DNA of 64,000 nt from Gemmatimonadota bacterium (GTDB taxonomy: Bacteria > Gemmatimonadota > Gemmatimonadetes > Gemmatimonadales > Gemmatimonadaceae), in the NCBI GenBank assembly GCA_028287235.1, contig JAQBQB010000026.1, positions 124,001 to 188,000 on the forward strand. Reading direction: 5' to 3'. Made by a program: the position numbers and the translations under genes. Each line of letters opens with the position of its first letter. Position 1 is the stretch's first letter. Shown one piece after another: positions 1-7,569 of this stretch. The notes below the pieces were generated by a model, which saw only the letters and a program-made list of their open reading frames with translations, ran no database searches and was not told the DNA's origin.

Positions 1-227
1 AAGTGCGCGTCGCCGTCGAGCAGATACAGCACGGGATATGCGCGCGGCAGATACGTCGATTGCCGATAGCTTGGCGGCGTATAGATCTCGTACTTGCGGT
101 ACTCCTTCAGCGCCGGCGAATAGATGGAGTCGGTGGTGCCGATGATGATCGTGCCCGGCGCGGCGGCCTGCGCGTGCGCTGCCGCGGGCAGGAGGGCGAG
201 GAGACAGCACCTGAGGAAGGAGCGCAT
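1..227 (-). CDS. Putative secreted esterase, N-terminal fragment
   Basis: The minus strand reads an ATG with a hydrophobic signal peptide (MRSFLRCCLLALLPAAAHAQ) and then a region with Y-x-I-Y-T-P-P-S-Y and YPVLYLLDGD. That arrangement is typical of the N-terminus of the putative esterase family (esterase D / IroE / enterochelin-esterase-like alpha/beta hydrolases). The catalytic Ser, Asp and His would lie beyond the window edge, so activity cannot be judged. Only 75 codons are present and the 3' end is missing because the window stops. The gene is divergent from the following SNF2 gene, so the 200 bases between the two starts should hold both promoters. The family call is good; the substrate is unknown. 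Confidence 0.75.
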   Translation of the reverse strand, partial: MRSFLRCCLLALLPAAAHAQAAAPGTIIIGTTDSIYSPALKEYRKYEIYTPPSYRQSTYLPRAYPVLYLLDGDAH

Positions 228-429
228 GGTTGTATTGGTTGAAGGACGCTGGTTGGCGGCCGTACGTCCCAAACCATACACGGCGCGCGCTCGCGCGCTA
301 CCACCGCTACGGCGTCAGGCGCCCTCGTGTCCCAGCGCGCAATGCCTGGCATCGAAACGCGCTCGGTCGGATTGGTATGGCGACGCTATCGGGTCACGAC
401 ATCGCTGTGCGCCAGACTATCTTGTAGGG

Positions 430-3249
430 ATGCGGGAACCACCCCCGGCCACCTGGCCGCCAAATCTGCGGCTGGTGTACATCATCGACCTGACCGCCCG
501 TTCGCATAGCGACGGGCTGAGCGTCGAGTTGGCCACAGAGCCTGTCGGCGCCGAGTATCCGCCGGGTGAGCTCGCGCCCTTTGAGCTGGCCGCCGGGGTG
601 TGGCTCGCCGCCCCTGACGCCGCCGATCGAGAGATCGCGCGACTGCTTCTCGGTCCCCACCCCGACGACTATCGCTCCGGCAGAATCCCCCTCCCCGCGA
701 GCTTCCTGCTCCGCGATCGCGACTTCGACACGACTCTCGCCGCCATCAGCGCCACCGGCCGCAGTCGCATCCGGCTCTCGGCCACCGAGCTCTCCCAATG
801 TTCCGTCCACTGGGACGCGGGCGAGCCGTGGCGTCTCGAGCTCACGGTGCACGAAGCGGAGTCCGGCCCGAGTACGCTCACGGGCGCGCTCCGCCGCGCC
901 GGCGGAACGATGCCGCTCTCCGCGCCGCAGGTCCTCCACCAGGCCGGCGTTCTATATGTAGGCGATACGCTCGCGCGCGTCGACCACGGCGGCGCGTTCA
1001 TCATCGCCGCGACGCTGCGTACCGTCCCGCGCATTCCGCTCGCCGAAGGCGAGCTGCCCGACCTGCTCGAGACGCTGTACGCGCTCCCGAATGGCCCGGC
1101 CATCTCGCTGCCTGGCCATATCTCGATCGGCGAACAGACGACGCCGCCGCGACCGTGGCTCTCGATCACCGCCGATCCGTCGCCCTGGAAATACGCGCCG
1201 CCGGTGCTCACGCTCGGCTTCGAGTACGGCGACGCGCGCATCCCGGTCGAGTATTCGCGCGACACGGTGTTCGACAAGACGAAGCTCACGCTCTACCGCC
1301 GCGACCGAGACGCCGAGCGCCAAGCGCGCGAGAAGCTCGTCGAAGCGGGCGTTCGCGAAGAGCCCGACTTCACGCCGCGTCCGCCGCGCCTCACGATCGC
1401 GAAACGCAAGCTCGGCCCGCTCGTGTTGCAGCTCATTCGCGACGGCTGGCGCGTGGAGGCGAGCGGCGTTCGCTATCGCACACCGGGCGTCACGCGCGCC
1501 GCGGTGCGGTCGGGCATCGATTGGTTCGACCTCGACCTCGTGGTGGAATACGACGGCGTCGCGGCGCCGCTTCCGGCGCTGCTCGACGCGTTGCGCAAGC
1601 GACAGACGACGGTGACGCTCGCCGACGGCAGCGTCGGCCTCCTGCCGCTCGACCTGCTCTCGCGCTTCGGACCGGCGCTCGCCGCCGGATCGCCGTTGGC
1701 GGACGTCACACGCTTCACGCGGTCGCAGGTGGGCCTGCTCGACGCGCTGCTCGCCACGATGCCCGACGTGTCGGTCGACGAGACCTTCGAGACGGCGCGC
1801 GCGCGGCTGCACGACTTCGAGGGAATCACGCCCGCCGACGCCGCGCCGACGTTCGTGGGCACGCTGCGCGAGTATCAGCGCGAGGGCTTGGGCTGGCTGC
1901 GCTTCCTCCGCGACTTCGAACTCGGCGGCTGTCTCGCCGACGACATGGGACTCGGCAAGACGGTCCAGGTGCTCGCCCTGCTCGACTTGCTGCCGCGCGA
2001 GCGCCCGTCGATCATCGTGGTACCGCGATCGCTGGTGTTCAACTGGATGCGCGAGGCATCGCGCTTCGCGCCGTCGCTCCGCGTGCTCGACTACAGCGGG
2101 CAGCGCCGCCGGCTCTCGCTCATCGACGCCGGCTCGATCGACGTAGTGCTCACCACCTACGGCACGCTGCGGCAGGACATCGCGGAGCTGAGCACGATCG
2201 ACTTCGAGTACGCCATCCTCGACGAAGCCCAGGCGATCAAGAACGCCAACACCGGCTCCGCCAAGGCGGCGCGGCTGTTACGCGCGCGCCACCGCCTCGC
2301 GCTGAGCGGCACGCCGATCGAGAACCGCCTCCAAGAGCTCTGGAGCCTATTCGAGTTCTTGAATCCAGGAATGCTCGGCGCGGCGTCGACGTTCGGGCTC
2401 ATGGCGGACTTGGCGACGGACGCGCCGGCCGACGACGGCGTAGCCGGCCGCGAGATTCTGAGGCGGGCGCTGCGGCCCGTGATCCTTCGCCGTACCAAGG
2501 ACCAGGTTGCGCCGGAGCTCCCCGATCGAGTCGAGCAAACGCTGTACGTCGACCTCGAGACGCATCAGCGGAAGTTCTACATGGACCTGCTCGAGCGCAC
2601 ACGCCGCACCGTGTTCGACGAGGTCGATCGCGTCGGGATCGGCGGCGCGCGCATGCACATCCTCGAGGCGCTGCTGCGGCTGCGCCAGGCGGCCTGCGCC
2701 CCGGTCCTCGCCGATCCCACCAAGGTGCATCTGCCGAGCGCGAAGCTCGATGCGCTGGTGCCGGCGCTGGCCGAGATCGTGAGCGAAGGGCACAAGGCCG
2801 TGGTATTCTCGCAGTTCACTAGCTTTCTCGCGCTGGTTCGTCGGCGGCTCGAGGCGGCGAGCATCGAGTACGAGTATCTCGACGGCAGCACGCGCGACCG
2901 CGAGCAGCGCGTCGATCACTTCCAGTCGGCGAGCGGGCCGCCGGTATTCCTCGTGAGTCTCAAGGCGGGCGGACACGGGCTCAACCTCACGGCGGCGGAC
3001 TACGTGTATCTGCTCGACCCGTGGTGGAACCCCGCGGTGGAGGCGCAGGCGATCGACCGCGCGCATCGCATCGGCCAGACGCGGCGCGTGATCGCCACGC
3101 GGCTCGTGGCGCGCGCGACGATCGAAGAGAAGGTGCTCGAGCTCCAAGCGTCCAAGCGCGCGCTCGCCGACGCGATCCTCGGCGCCGACCAGGGCGTGCT
3201 CGCGAAGATCGGTCGCGAGGAGCTCGAGATGCTGTTGACGGCGGGGTGA
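430..3249 (+). CDS. SNF2/RapA-type DEAD-box-like ATPase (helicase superfamily 2)
   Basis: A 939-residue protein with a complete Snf2 ATPase core in its C-terminal half. Motif I DMGLGKT spans about residues 505-511, with the catalytic lysine at 510. Motif II is DEAQ at about 598, and motif III is LSGTPIENRLQELWSLF. The C-terminal helicase lobe carries VVFSQFTSF, LKAGGHGLNL and the Q-x-x-D-R-A-H-R-I-G-Q signature (QAIDRAHRIGQT). The N-terminal 450 residues are divergent, as in bacterial HepA-like SNF2 proteins. Such proteins are DNA or RNA-polymerase translocases rather than strand-separating helicases. I chose the ATG before REPPPATW because the reading frame upstream overlaps the divergent esterase and is low-complexity. 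The AGGG sitting directly against this ATG is a poor ribosome site, so the start is the least certain part. The gene ends just before a palindromic repeat. Confidence 0.88.
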   Translation: MREPPPATWPPNLRLVYIIDLTARSHSDGLSVELATEPVGAEYPPGELAPFELAAGVWLAAPDAADREIARLLLGPHPDDYRSGRIPLPASFLLRDRDFDTTLAAISATGRSRIRLSATELSQCSVHWDAGEPWRLELTVHEAESGPSTLTGALRRAGGTMPLSAPQVLHQAGVLYVGDTLARVDHGGAFIIAATLRTVPRIPLAEGELPDLLETLYALPNGPAISLPGHISIGEQTTPPRPWLSITADPSPWKYAPPVLTLGFEYGDARIPVEYSRDTVFDKTKLTLYRRDRDAERQAREKLVEAGVREEPDFTPRPPRLTIAKRKLGPLVLQLIRDGWRVEASGVRYRTPGVTRAAVRSGIDWFDLDLVVEYDGVAAPLPALLDALRKRQTTVTLADGSVGLLPLDLLSRFGPALAAGSPLADVTRFTRSQVGLLDALLATMPDVSVDETFETARARLHDFEGITPADAAPTFVGTLREYQREGLGWLRFLRDFELGGCLADDMGLGKTVQVLALLDLLPRERPSIIVVPRSLVFNWMREASRFAPSLRVLDYSGQRRRLSLIDAGSIDVVLTTYGTLRQDIAELSTIDFEYAILDEAQAIKNANTGSAKAARLLRARHRLALSGTPIENRLQELWSLFEFLNPGMLGAASTFGLMADLATDAPADDGVAGREILRRALRPVILRRTKDQVAPELPDRVEQTLYVDLETHQRKFYMDLLERTRRTVFDEVDRVGIGGARMHILEALLRLRQAACAPVLADPTKVHLPSAKLDALVPALAEIVSEGHKAVVFSQFTSFLALVRRRLEAASIEYEYLDGSTRDREQRVDHFQSASGPPVFLVSLKAGGHGLNLTAADYVYLLDPWWNPAVEAQAIDRAHRIGQTRRVIATRLVARATIEEKVLELQASKRALADAILGADQGVLAKIGREELEMLLTAG

Positions 3250-3270
3250 GAGCCGGTCTTTGATATCGTT

Positions 3271-3369
3271 GCGCGCGGCTGCGGAGCCGCGATATCCTCC
3301 GCGCGACCTGGCAACACTGCCGATGGTGCCGGCAGTATGCCACCGGCTCGCGCTGCGGACACCTCGGCT
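3271..3369 (+). repeat. 100-base palindromic repeat, copy A
   Basis: Copy of a long imperfect palindrome seen three times in the window. It reads gcgcgcggctgcggagccgc, then gatatcctcc, then a centre around ggcaacactgccga and cggcagtatgcca. This copy is the most degenerate: its central arms no longer match perfectly. It is inverted relative to the copies at 3722 and 7104 and lies directly against the 3' end of the XRE gene. Confidence 0.85.
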
Positions 3370-3371
3370 CG

Positions 3372-3650
3372 CTACGCGCCAGGCTGCACTCGCGGCACTC
3401 GCGTCGCGCGCGGGTCGGACGTTCGCAGCTCGACGCGGCGGCCGAGGCGTGTGAGGAATCGGATCAACGTCTCGAGCGAGAATCGCTCGAGCTTCCCGCG
3501 CCGCAACTCCGAGATGCGCGCACGATCGGTTCCGATGAGCGCCGCGATGTCGTCGGCGTTCCACCCGGCGAGCAACACGGCGAGCTCCGCGCCCGCTTGG
3601 CGCTTGAGCTCAGGAATCGGATCGCGTGCGTGCACAACAGTCTGCGGCAT
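3372..3650 (-). CDS. XRE-family helix-turn-helix protein, antitoxin-like
   Basis: A 92-residue protein whose middle, AELAVLLAGWNADDIAALIGTDRARISELRRGKLERFSLETLIRFL (quoted here only as landmarks: DIAALIGTDRARISELRRG), is a clear lambda-repressor-type helix-turn-helix followed by the FSLETLIRFL helix. This layout is typical of HigA/XRE antitoxins and of small DNA-binding XRE regulators. No RelE/HigB-like toxin reading frame lies on either side, so it is an orphan. The gene sits between inverted copies A and B of the 100-base palindrome, with the stop codon two bases from copy A. Its last residues (RATRVPRVQPGA) look like read-through into flanking DNA. A role in regulating the palindrome, or being carried by it, is speculation. 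Confidence 0.7.
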   Translation of the reverse strand: MPQTVVHARDPIPELKRQAGAELAVLLAGWNADDIAALIGTDRARISELRRGKLERFSLETLIRFLTRLGRRVELRTSDPRATRVPRVQPGA

Positions 3651-3721
3651 ACGGAAACGGTACCACGCGCCGTTCTGCGCCCCGCTCTCGTTCTATCGCA
3701 TCACGCGCCAGAAAACGGCGA

Positions 3722-3823
3722 GGAGCCGCGGTGTCCGGAGCGCGAGCCGGTGGCAATACTGCCGAGCAGTATCGGCAGTATTGCCAGGTCGCGCGGAGGA
3801 TATCGCGGCTCCGCAGCCGCGCG
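3722..3823 (-). repeat. 100-base palindromic repeat, copy B
   Basis: Best-preserved copy. The centre is a perfect 15-base inverted repeat, TGGCAATACTGCCGA (3751-3765) and TCGGCAGTATTGCCA (3772-3786), around a six-base loop. Outside this the arms continue as ggagccgcggtgtcc and ggatatcgcggctcc with a few mismatches, so almost the whole element can fold on itself. It is inverted relative to copy A and direct relative to copy C. It fills the gap between the XRE start and the PEBP-like gene's stop. Confidence 0.9.
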
Positions 3824-3837
3824 CGACAATGCTGGAA

Positions 3838-4446
3838 CTACTGCGGCCGCTTGAACAGACCGACGTACACCGCTTTGCCGAGCACATGACCCTGCATGGC
3901 TTTCATGACACTCGCGCGCGTCTCCAATGCCGCGCTCACCGCCGGCGTCGCCGCCGAGGGCACCACGTCGATCTTCGCGTCGAGCGCATACACCTCGAAC
4001 GTGTAGTGATGCAGCGGCCCATTCGCCGCCGCTCCAGGTCCACGGTATCCGGGCCCCGTCGCGCTGATCTGGCGCGTTCCGTCGGGTAACTCCGCGCCCT
4101 GTTTCACTCCTTCGGGTAACCCGGTCGACGTACCCGGAATGTTCCACACGATCCAGTGCGGCTGCGTCTCCGTCCCCTTCTGAATCGCGACGTCGGGATC
4201 GAGCATGTTCACGACGAAGCTCTGCGTCCCCGCGGGCACGTTCATCCACTTGAGCTCCGGGGACACCTGCTCGCCGGCCTGGGTGTACCGCACCGGGATC
4301 TGCGTTCCGTCAGCCCAGCCGGAGATCATGAGCATCATCGGAGTGGGACGCTGGCCGGCCGGCACAGGCGTGGCCTGTGCGTGCGCGTACGAGGCGAGCG
4401 TGCCGGCGAACGAACTGAAAAGCACGAGCGAGCGGACGAGTCTCAT
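3838..4446 (-). CDS. Secreted YbhB/YbcL-type PEBP-family protein
   Basis: A 202-residue protein with a signal peptide (MRLVRSLVLFSSFAGTLASY, cleaved after AHAQ). The phosphatidylethanolamine-binding fold follows, recognisable by VSPELKWMNVPAGTQSF, ML-D-P-D-V, HWIVWNIPG and the YRGPGAAANGPLHHYTFEVY block. These correspond to the D-P-D-A-P, H-W and G-Y-x-G-P-x-P-P-x-G-x-G-x-H signatures of the family. Bacterial members bind phospholipid-like ligands and their role is poorly known. The ATG at MRLVRS was chosen over one 14 codons upstream because it starts the signal peptide cleanly. The gene is divergent from the kinase gene. Confidence 0.88.
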   Translation of the reverse strand: MRLVRSLVLFSSFAGTLASYAHAQATPVPAGQRPTPMMLMISGWADGTQIPVRYTQAGEQVSPELKWMNVPAGTQSFVVNMLDPDVAIQKGTETQPHWIVWNIPGTSTGLPEGVKQGAELPDGTRQISATGPGYRGPGAAANGPLHHYTFEVYALDAKIDVVPSAATPAVSAALETRASVMKAMQGHVLGKAVYVGLFKRPQ

Positions 4447-4567
4447 TGGGCCTGTTCCGTTCTGTGTGATTGGTGGCGTGTGGCGCACTCCTATAGTAGC
4501 GCGCCGCCGACGGGCCCGGAAAGCCGAGCCATCCCGCAGGATGATGACACCCGGGTGGGCGCGTCGT

Positions 4568-6946
4568 ATGTTTGCCGCCGTGACCGATCCCGTCTACGAC
4601 CAGCTCCAATCCACGCTCGGCGGCGCGTACACAGTCGCCCGCGAGCTCGGTGGCGGCGGAATGTCGCGCGTCTTCGTGGCCCATGAGCATGCGCTGAACC
4701 GGGACGTCGTCGTCAAGCTGTTGAGCCCCGAGCTCGCCGCGGGTGTGTCGAGCGAGCGGTTCGCGCGCGAGATCCAGCTCGTCGCGGCGCTCCAGGAGCC
4801 GCACATCGTGCCGGTGCTCTCCGCCGGCGTTACGGCCGACGGACTGCCGTTCTACACGATGCCGTTCATCCGCGGCGAGACCCTGCGCACGCGTCTGGAT
4901 GCTGGCCCGGTGCCCCTCGCCGAGGCGATTGGGATTCTCCGGAACGTCGTCCAGGCGCTGGCGCACGCGCACGAGCACCACATCGTGCATCGCGACATCA
5001 AACCGGAGAACGTGCTCCTCTCGTCCGGCACGGCCGTGGTCACCGACTTCGGCATCGCGAAAGCGCTCACCGCTGCCAAGGGTGGTGCGCGACTAGGAGG
5101 AGCTGGCTCGTCGTCATTCGACACGCTCACCCAGTTCGGTACGTCGCTCGGTACGCCTAAGTACATGGCGCCGGAACAAGTGGCGGGCGACGAGGTCGAT
5201 CCTCGTGCGGATCTGTATTCGTGGGGCGTGATGGCGTACGAGCTGTTGGCGGGGCGTCACCCGTTCGCGGGAAAGACGTCGGCGCAGCAGCTCATGGCCG
5301 CCCACGTCAGCGAGATACCCGTGCCGCTCAACGTCGCCGGGTCGCCGCGCCTCGCGCAGCTCGTGATGCGTTGCCTGAAGAAGGACCCGGCACGGCGGTC
5401 CCAGTCGGCCGCCCAGTTGCTGGCCGAGTTGGACGACGCGAACACCGCTGGTGGTCCTCGCGCGCCGGGCGTCCCACTCCGTGCCGCGGTCGGCATTGTA
5501 ATAGTCGCGGTCGTTGTCGCGGCGGCGTTGTGGCTTCGCGGCAACGCGCCAACGCCGATCGGCGCGGCGACAGGCAGCCCCACTCGAATCGCCGTCATTC
5601 CGCTGAAAAATGCGGCGCGGGATACCGCGGACGAATACTTCACCGATGGAATCAGCGACGCGCTGATCCAGGAGCTGAGCAAGATCCCGCGTCTCTCCGT
5701 CGTCTCGCGCCGCTCGGCGAGCGAGTTCAGGTCGAAGGCTGCCACACCGCAGGAGGTAGGCAAGGCGCTCGGCGTCTCGTCGTTCGTCGAGGGCAGCGTG
5801 CAACGCAACGGCGGCCGGTTGCGCGTGAACGCGCAGCTCGTGAAGGCCACCGACGGCGCGGTGCTCTGGTCCGATAAGTACGATCGCGCGGCGGGCGACG
5901 TCTTCGCTCTTCAGGATGACATCACGCGAGCGATTGCCGGCGCGCTGCGCGTCACCCTCGCCGGAGGCGCGCCGCCGACGGCGACGGCGAACACACCGGC
6001 GCGAGCGCAAGCGTACGACCTGTATCTCCTCGGCAAGCATCAGGGGGCGCGATTCACCGAAGCCGGGCTCCGTGCTGCCCTCAACACCTACGGCCGGGCC
6101 TTGGCGATCGACTCGACCTACGCGGCGTCGTGGGAAGGGCTCGGCTCCGCGTGGTTCTACCTCGCCGACGATTGGGTTCGGCCGCACGACGCGTACCCGC
6201 GGGCAGAAGCCGCGGTGCAACGCGCACTGTCGCTCGACTCGACGTTCGCTGCGGCGTACACCACGCGAGCGTGGATCCGCGCCGCGTACGATTACGATCT
6301 CGCCACCGCCATCCGCGATGCGGAGCACGCGTTGTCCTTCAACCCGAGCAGCGCCGACGCGCTCGAAATTCTCGGCCTGTCCCTCAGTTTCTCCGGCCGC
6401 AGCGATTCAGCGATCGCGATCTTCCACCGAGCGCGGGCGCTCGATCCACTGGGAGCACAACTGGCCGCCGACGAGGCGCGCGTGTTCGTGTACGCTGGCA
6501 GATACGACGAGGCGATCGTGGCCGGCCGAGCGGCGCTCGCGATCGATCCGCAGCAATCGCTTGCGCACTTTCTCATCGGTCAGAGCCTGCTGGAGCAGGG
6601 ACATCCCACCGAAGCGTTGACCGAGTTCGCGCGAGCGACGGCGACGCGCGATCGAAGCCTGGCCGGCATGGCGGTCGCCAATGCGGTTCTCGGCCGAGTC
6701 GCCGACGCACGCACGATCCTGGATACGATGCTGGTGGAATCGAAACAGCGTTACGTGCGGCCCGAGTTCCTCGCGTGGGTGTACCTCGCGCTTGGCCAGC
6801 AGGAGCGCACGCTGTCATTGCTCGAGCAGGGGTACGCCGACAAGGCCGGCGGAATGGTGTACGTGCCGGTCGATCCGCGCTGGCTACCTCTTCGTGGCAA
6901 TGGGCGGTTCGAAGCGCTAGTGAGAAAGATCCGCGGCGCGCGTTGA
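4568..6946 (+). CDS. Membrane Ser/Thr protein kinase with TolB-like and TPR regions
   Basis: A 792-residue protein. The kinase domain (about residues 15-275) has the glycine loop LGGGGMS, ATP-binding Lys50 (VVVKLL), catalytic HRD with Asp143 (HRDIKPEN), DFG Asp160 and the MAPEQ activation-segment end, so it should be active. One transmembrane helix follows near 305-324 (VGIVIVAVVVAAALWL). An extracytoplasmic FlgO/TolB-N-like domain comes next (RIAVIPLKNAARD to VLWSDKYDR, about 338-450), then a long helical TPR array to the end. This architecture is very common in Gemmatimonadota and Acidobacteriota. ATG at MFAAVTDP is taken; a GTG four codons later or ATGs nine codons earlier are possible. 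The substrate is unknown. Confidence 0.9.
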   Translation: MFAAVTDPVYDQLQSTLGGAYTVARELGGGGMSRVFVAHEHALNRDVVVKLLSPELAAGVSSERFAREIQLVAALQEPHIVPVLSAGVTADGLPFYTMPFIRGETLRTRLDAGPVPLAEAIGILRNVVQALAHAHEHHIVHRDIKPENVLLSSGTAVVTDFGIAKALTAAKGGARLGGAGSSSFDTLTQFGTSLGTPKYMAPEQVAGDEVDPRADLYSWGVMAYELLAGRHPFAGKTSAQQLMAAHVSEIPVPLNVAGSPRLAQLVMRCLKKDPARRSQSAAQLLAELDDANTAGGPRAPGVPLRAAVGIVIVAVVVAAALWLRGNAPTPIGAATGSPTRIAVIPLKNAARDTADEYFTDGISDALIQELSKIPRLSVVSRRSASEFRSKAATPQEVGKALGVSSFVEGSVQRNGGRLRVNAQLVKATDGAVLWSDKYDRAAGDVFALQDDITRAIAGALRVTLAGGAPPTATANTPARAQAYDLYLLGKHQGARFTEAGLRAALNTYGRALAIDSTYAASWEGLGSAWFYLADDWVRPHDAYPRAEAAVQRALSLDSTFAAAYTTRAWIRAAYDYDLATAIRDAEHALSFNPSSADALEILGLSLSFSGRSDSAIAIFHRARALDPLGAQLAADEARVFVYAGRYDEAIVAGRAALAIDPQQSLAHFLIGQSLLEQGHPTEALTEFARATATRDRSLAGMAVANAVLGRVADARTILDTMLVESKQRYVRPEFLAWVYLALGQQERTLSLLEQGYADKAGGMVYVPVDPRWLPLRGNGRFEALVRKIRGAR

Positions 6947-7103
6947 ACCTCTGCGCCAACCTGACGTGTGTCCCGGGACGACCCGTGCAAGCGAGAATCA
7001 CCCGAACTACCACGCGCTCGCGCCATGTCATCCGTCGCAGAAGCCGAACCGACCCAACGCGCAGAGATGCGCTCGCCCCGACCACGCAAAGAGGTGAGAA
7101 GGA

Positions 7104-7200
7104 GCGCGGAGCCACGGTGTCCGCAGCGCGAGCCGGTGGCAATACTGCCGAGCAGTACCGGCAGTATTGCCAGGTCGCGCGAAGGATACCGTGGCTTTGC
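7104..7200 (-). repeat. 100-base palindromic repeat, copy C; rest of the 6947-7288 gap is otherwise featureless
   Basis: Same element and orientation as copy B. The centre is TGGCAATACTGCCG, loop, CGGCAGTATTGCCA. The outer arms read gccacggtgtcc and ggataccgtggc where copy B has gccgcggtgtcc and ggatatcgcggc. The G-to-A change in one arm is matched by C-to-T in the other, so pairing is kept. It lies between the kinase gene and the cysteine-leader region. I see nothing else in the surrounding gap. Confidence 0.9.
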
Positions 7201-7288
7201 GCAACCCGCGCCGTCGCGCCGCTACGAGGCCGCGCCGCATCAGCTGCCGGTACGGCATTTGTATCACCGGAATACAATTGAGCGGCGG

Positions 7289-7317
7289 TTGACTGTGTCG
7301 CACCACACCCGTACGCT
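7289..7317 (+). promoter_or_regulatory. Sigma70-like promoter for the cysteine leader
   Basis: TTGACT and TACGCT are separated by exactly 17 bases. Seven bases after the -10 hexamer is the A of an ATG, so a transcript starting at the usual distance would be leaderless or nearly so. There is no ribosome-binding site in front of that ATG, which fits leaderless translation. Predicted by eye only. Confidence 0.55.
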
Positions 7318-7324
7318 TCGCTTC

Positions 7325-7477
7325 ATGCCCACCGCACACCTCTTCGCAGCCGCCGCCACCACGCCCGTTCGCATGGGTGAGATGGCGCGCGCCGGTGAGT
7401 GTTGTACGCCCGTCTGTTGTTGTATGACCATGTGCCATGACGCGCGCGTGCGGCCGGCGATGAAGCAGCGAGAGTAG
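7325..7477 (+). CDS. Cysteine-rich leader peptide (attenuator)
   Basis: A short frame of 50 codons beginning at the predicted transcript start (MPTAHLFAAAATTPVR), or of 34 codons if the in-frame ATG at 7373 is used (MGEMARAGE). It encodes six cysteines in a run of twelve codons, CCTPVCCCMTMC, at 7400-7435. It ends 92 bases before the sulfite/nitrite reductase start and overlaps the first arm of an antiterminator. Polycysteine leader peptides that sense cysteine supply and attenuate sulfur-assimilation genes are known in mycobacteria, where they are also leaderless. A ribosome slowed on the Cys codons would leave the 7450-7457 arm free. The peptide itself probably has no function. Confidence 0.75.
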   Translation: MPTAHLFAAAATTPVRMGEMARAGECCTPVCCCMTMCHDARVRPAMKQRE

Positions 7478-7540
7478 CTCGCACACTTCTCTACCGAAAA
7501 GGGATTTCACACCCGGCCGCTCATTCGAGCGGCCGTTTTT
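7450..7540 (+). terminator. Transcription attenuator: antiterminator and intrinsic terminator
   Basis: The terminator is CGGCCGCTC (7514-7522), loop attc, GAGCGGCCG (7527-7535), followed by five T. Upstream, inside the last third of the leader frame, GCGGCCGG (7450-7457) is the exact reverse complement of CCGGCCGC (7513-7520), the left arm of the terminator. The two pairings exclude each other. A ribosome stalled at the Cys codons leaves 7450-7457 free to pair, giving read-through. A ribosome that reaches the stop codon covers it, so the terminator forms. This is the textbook layout of amino-acid leader attenuation, and it identifies cysteine as the likely signal. Confidence 0.78.
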
Positions 7541-7569
7541 CTTGGCCGTACTTCAACTGGGGACGACAG

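Noticed and set aside
798-2822. Very long overlapping reading frames in other frames and on the opposite strand, for example across the SNF2, reductase and LctP genes
   Set aside because: GC-rich codon bias leaves shadow frames open. Their translations are Arg/Ala/Pro-rich with no motifs, while the chosen frames contain complete domain signatures.
3651-3721. Toxin partner (HigB/RelE) upstream of the XRE gene
   Set aside because: Translations of the short gap give no toxin-like residues and are mostly the palindromic repeat.
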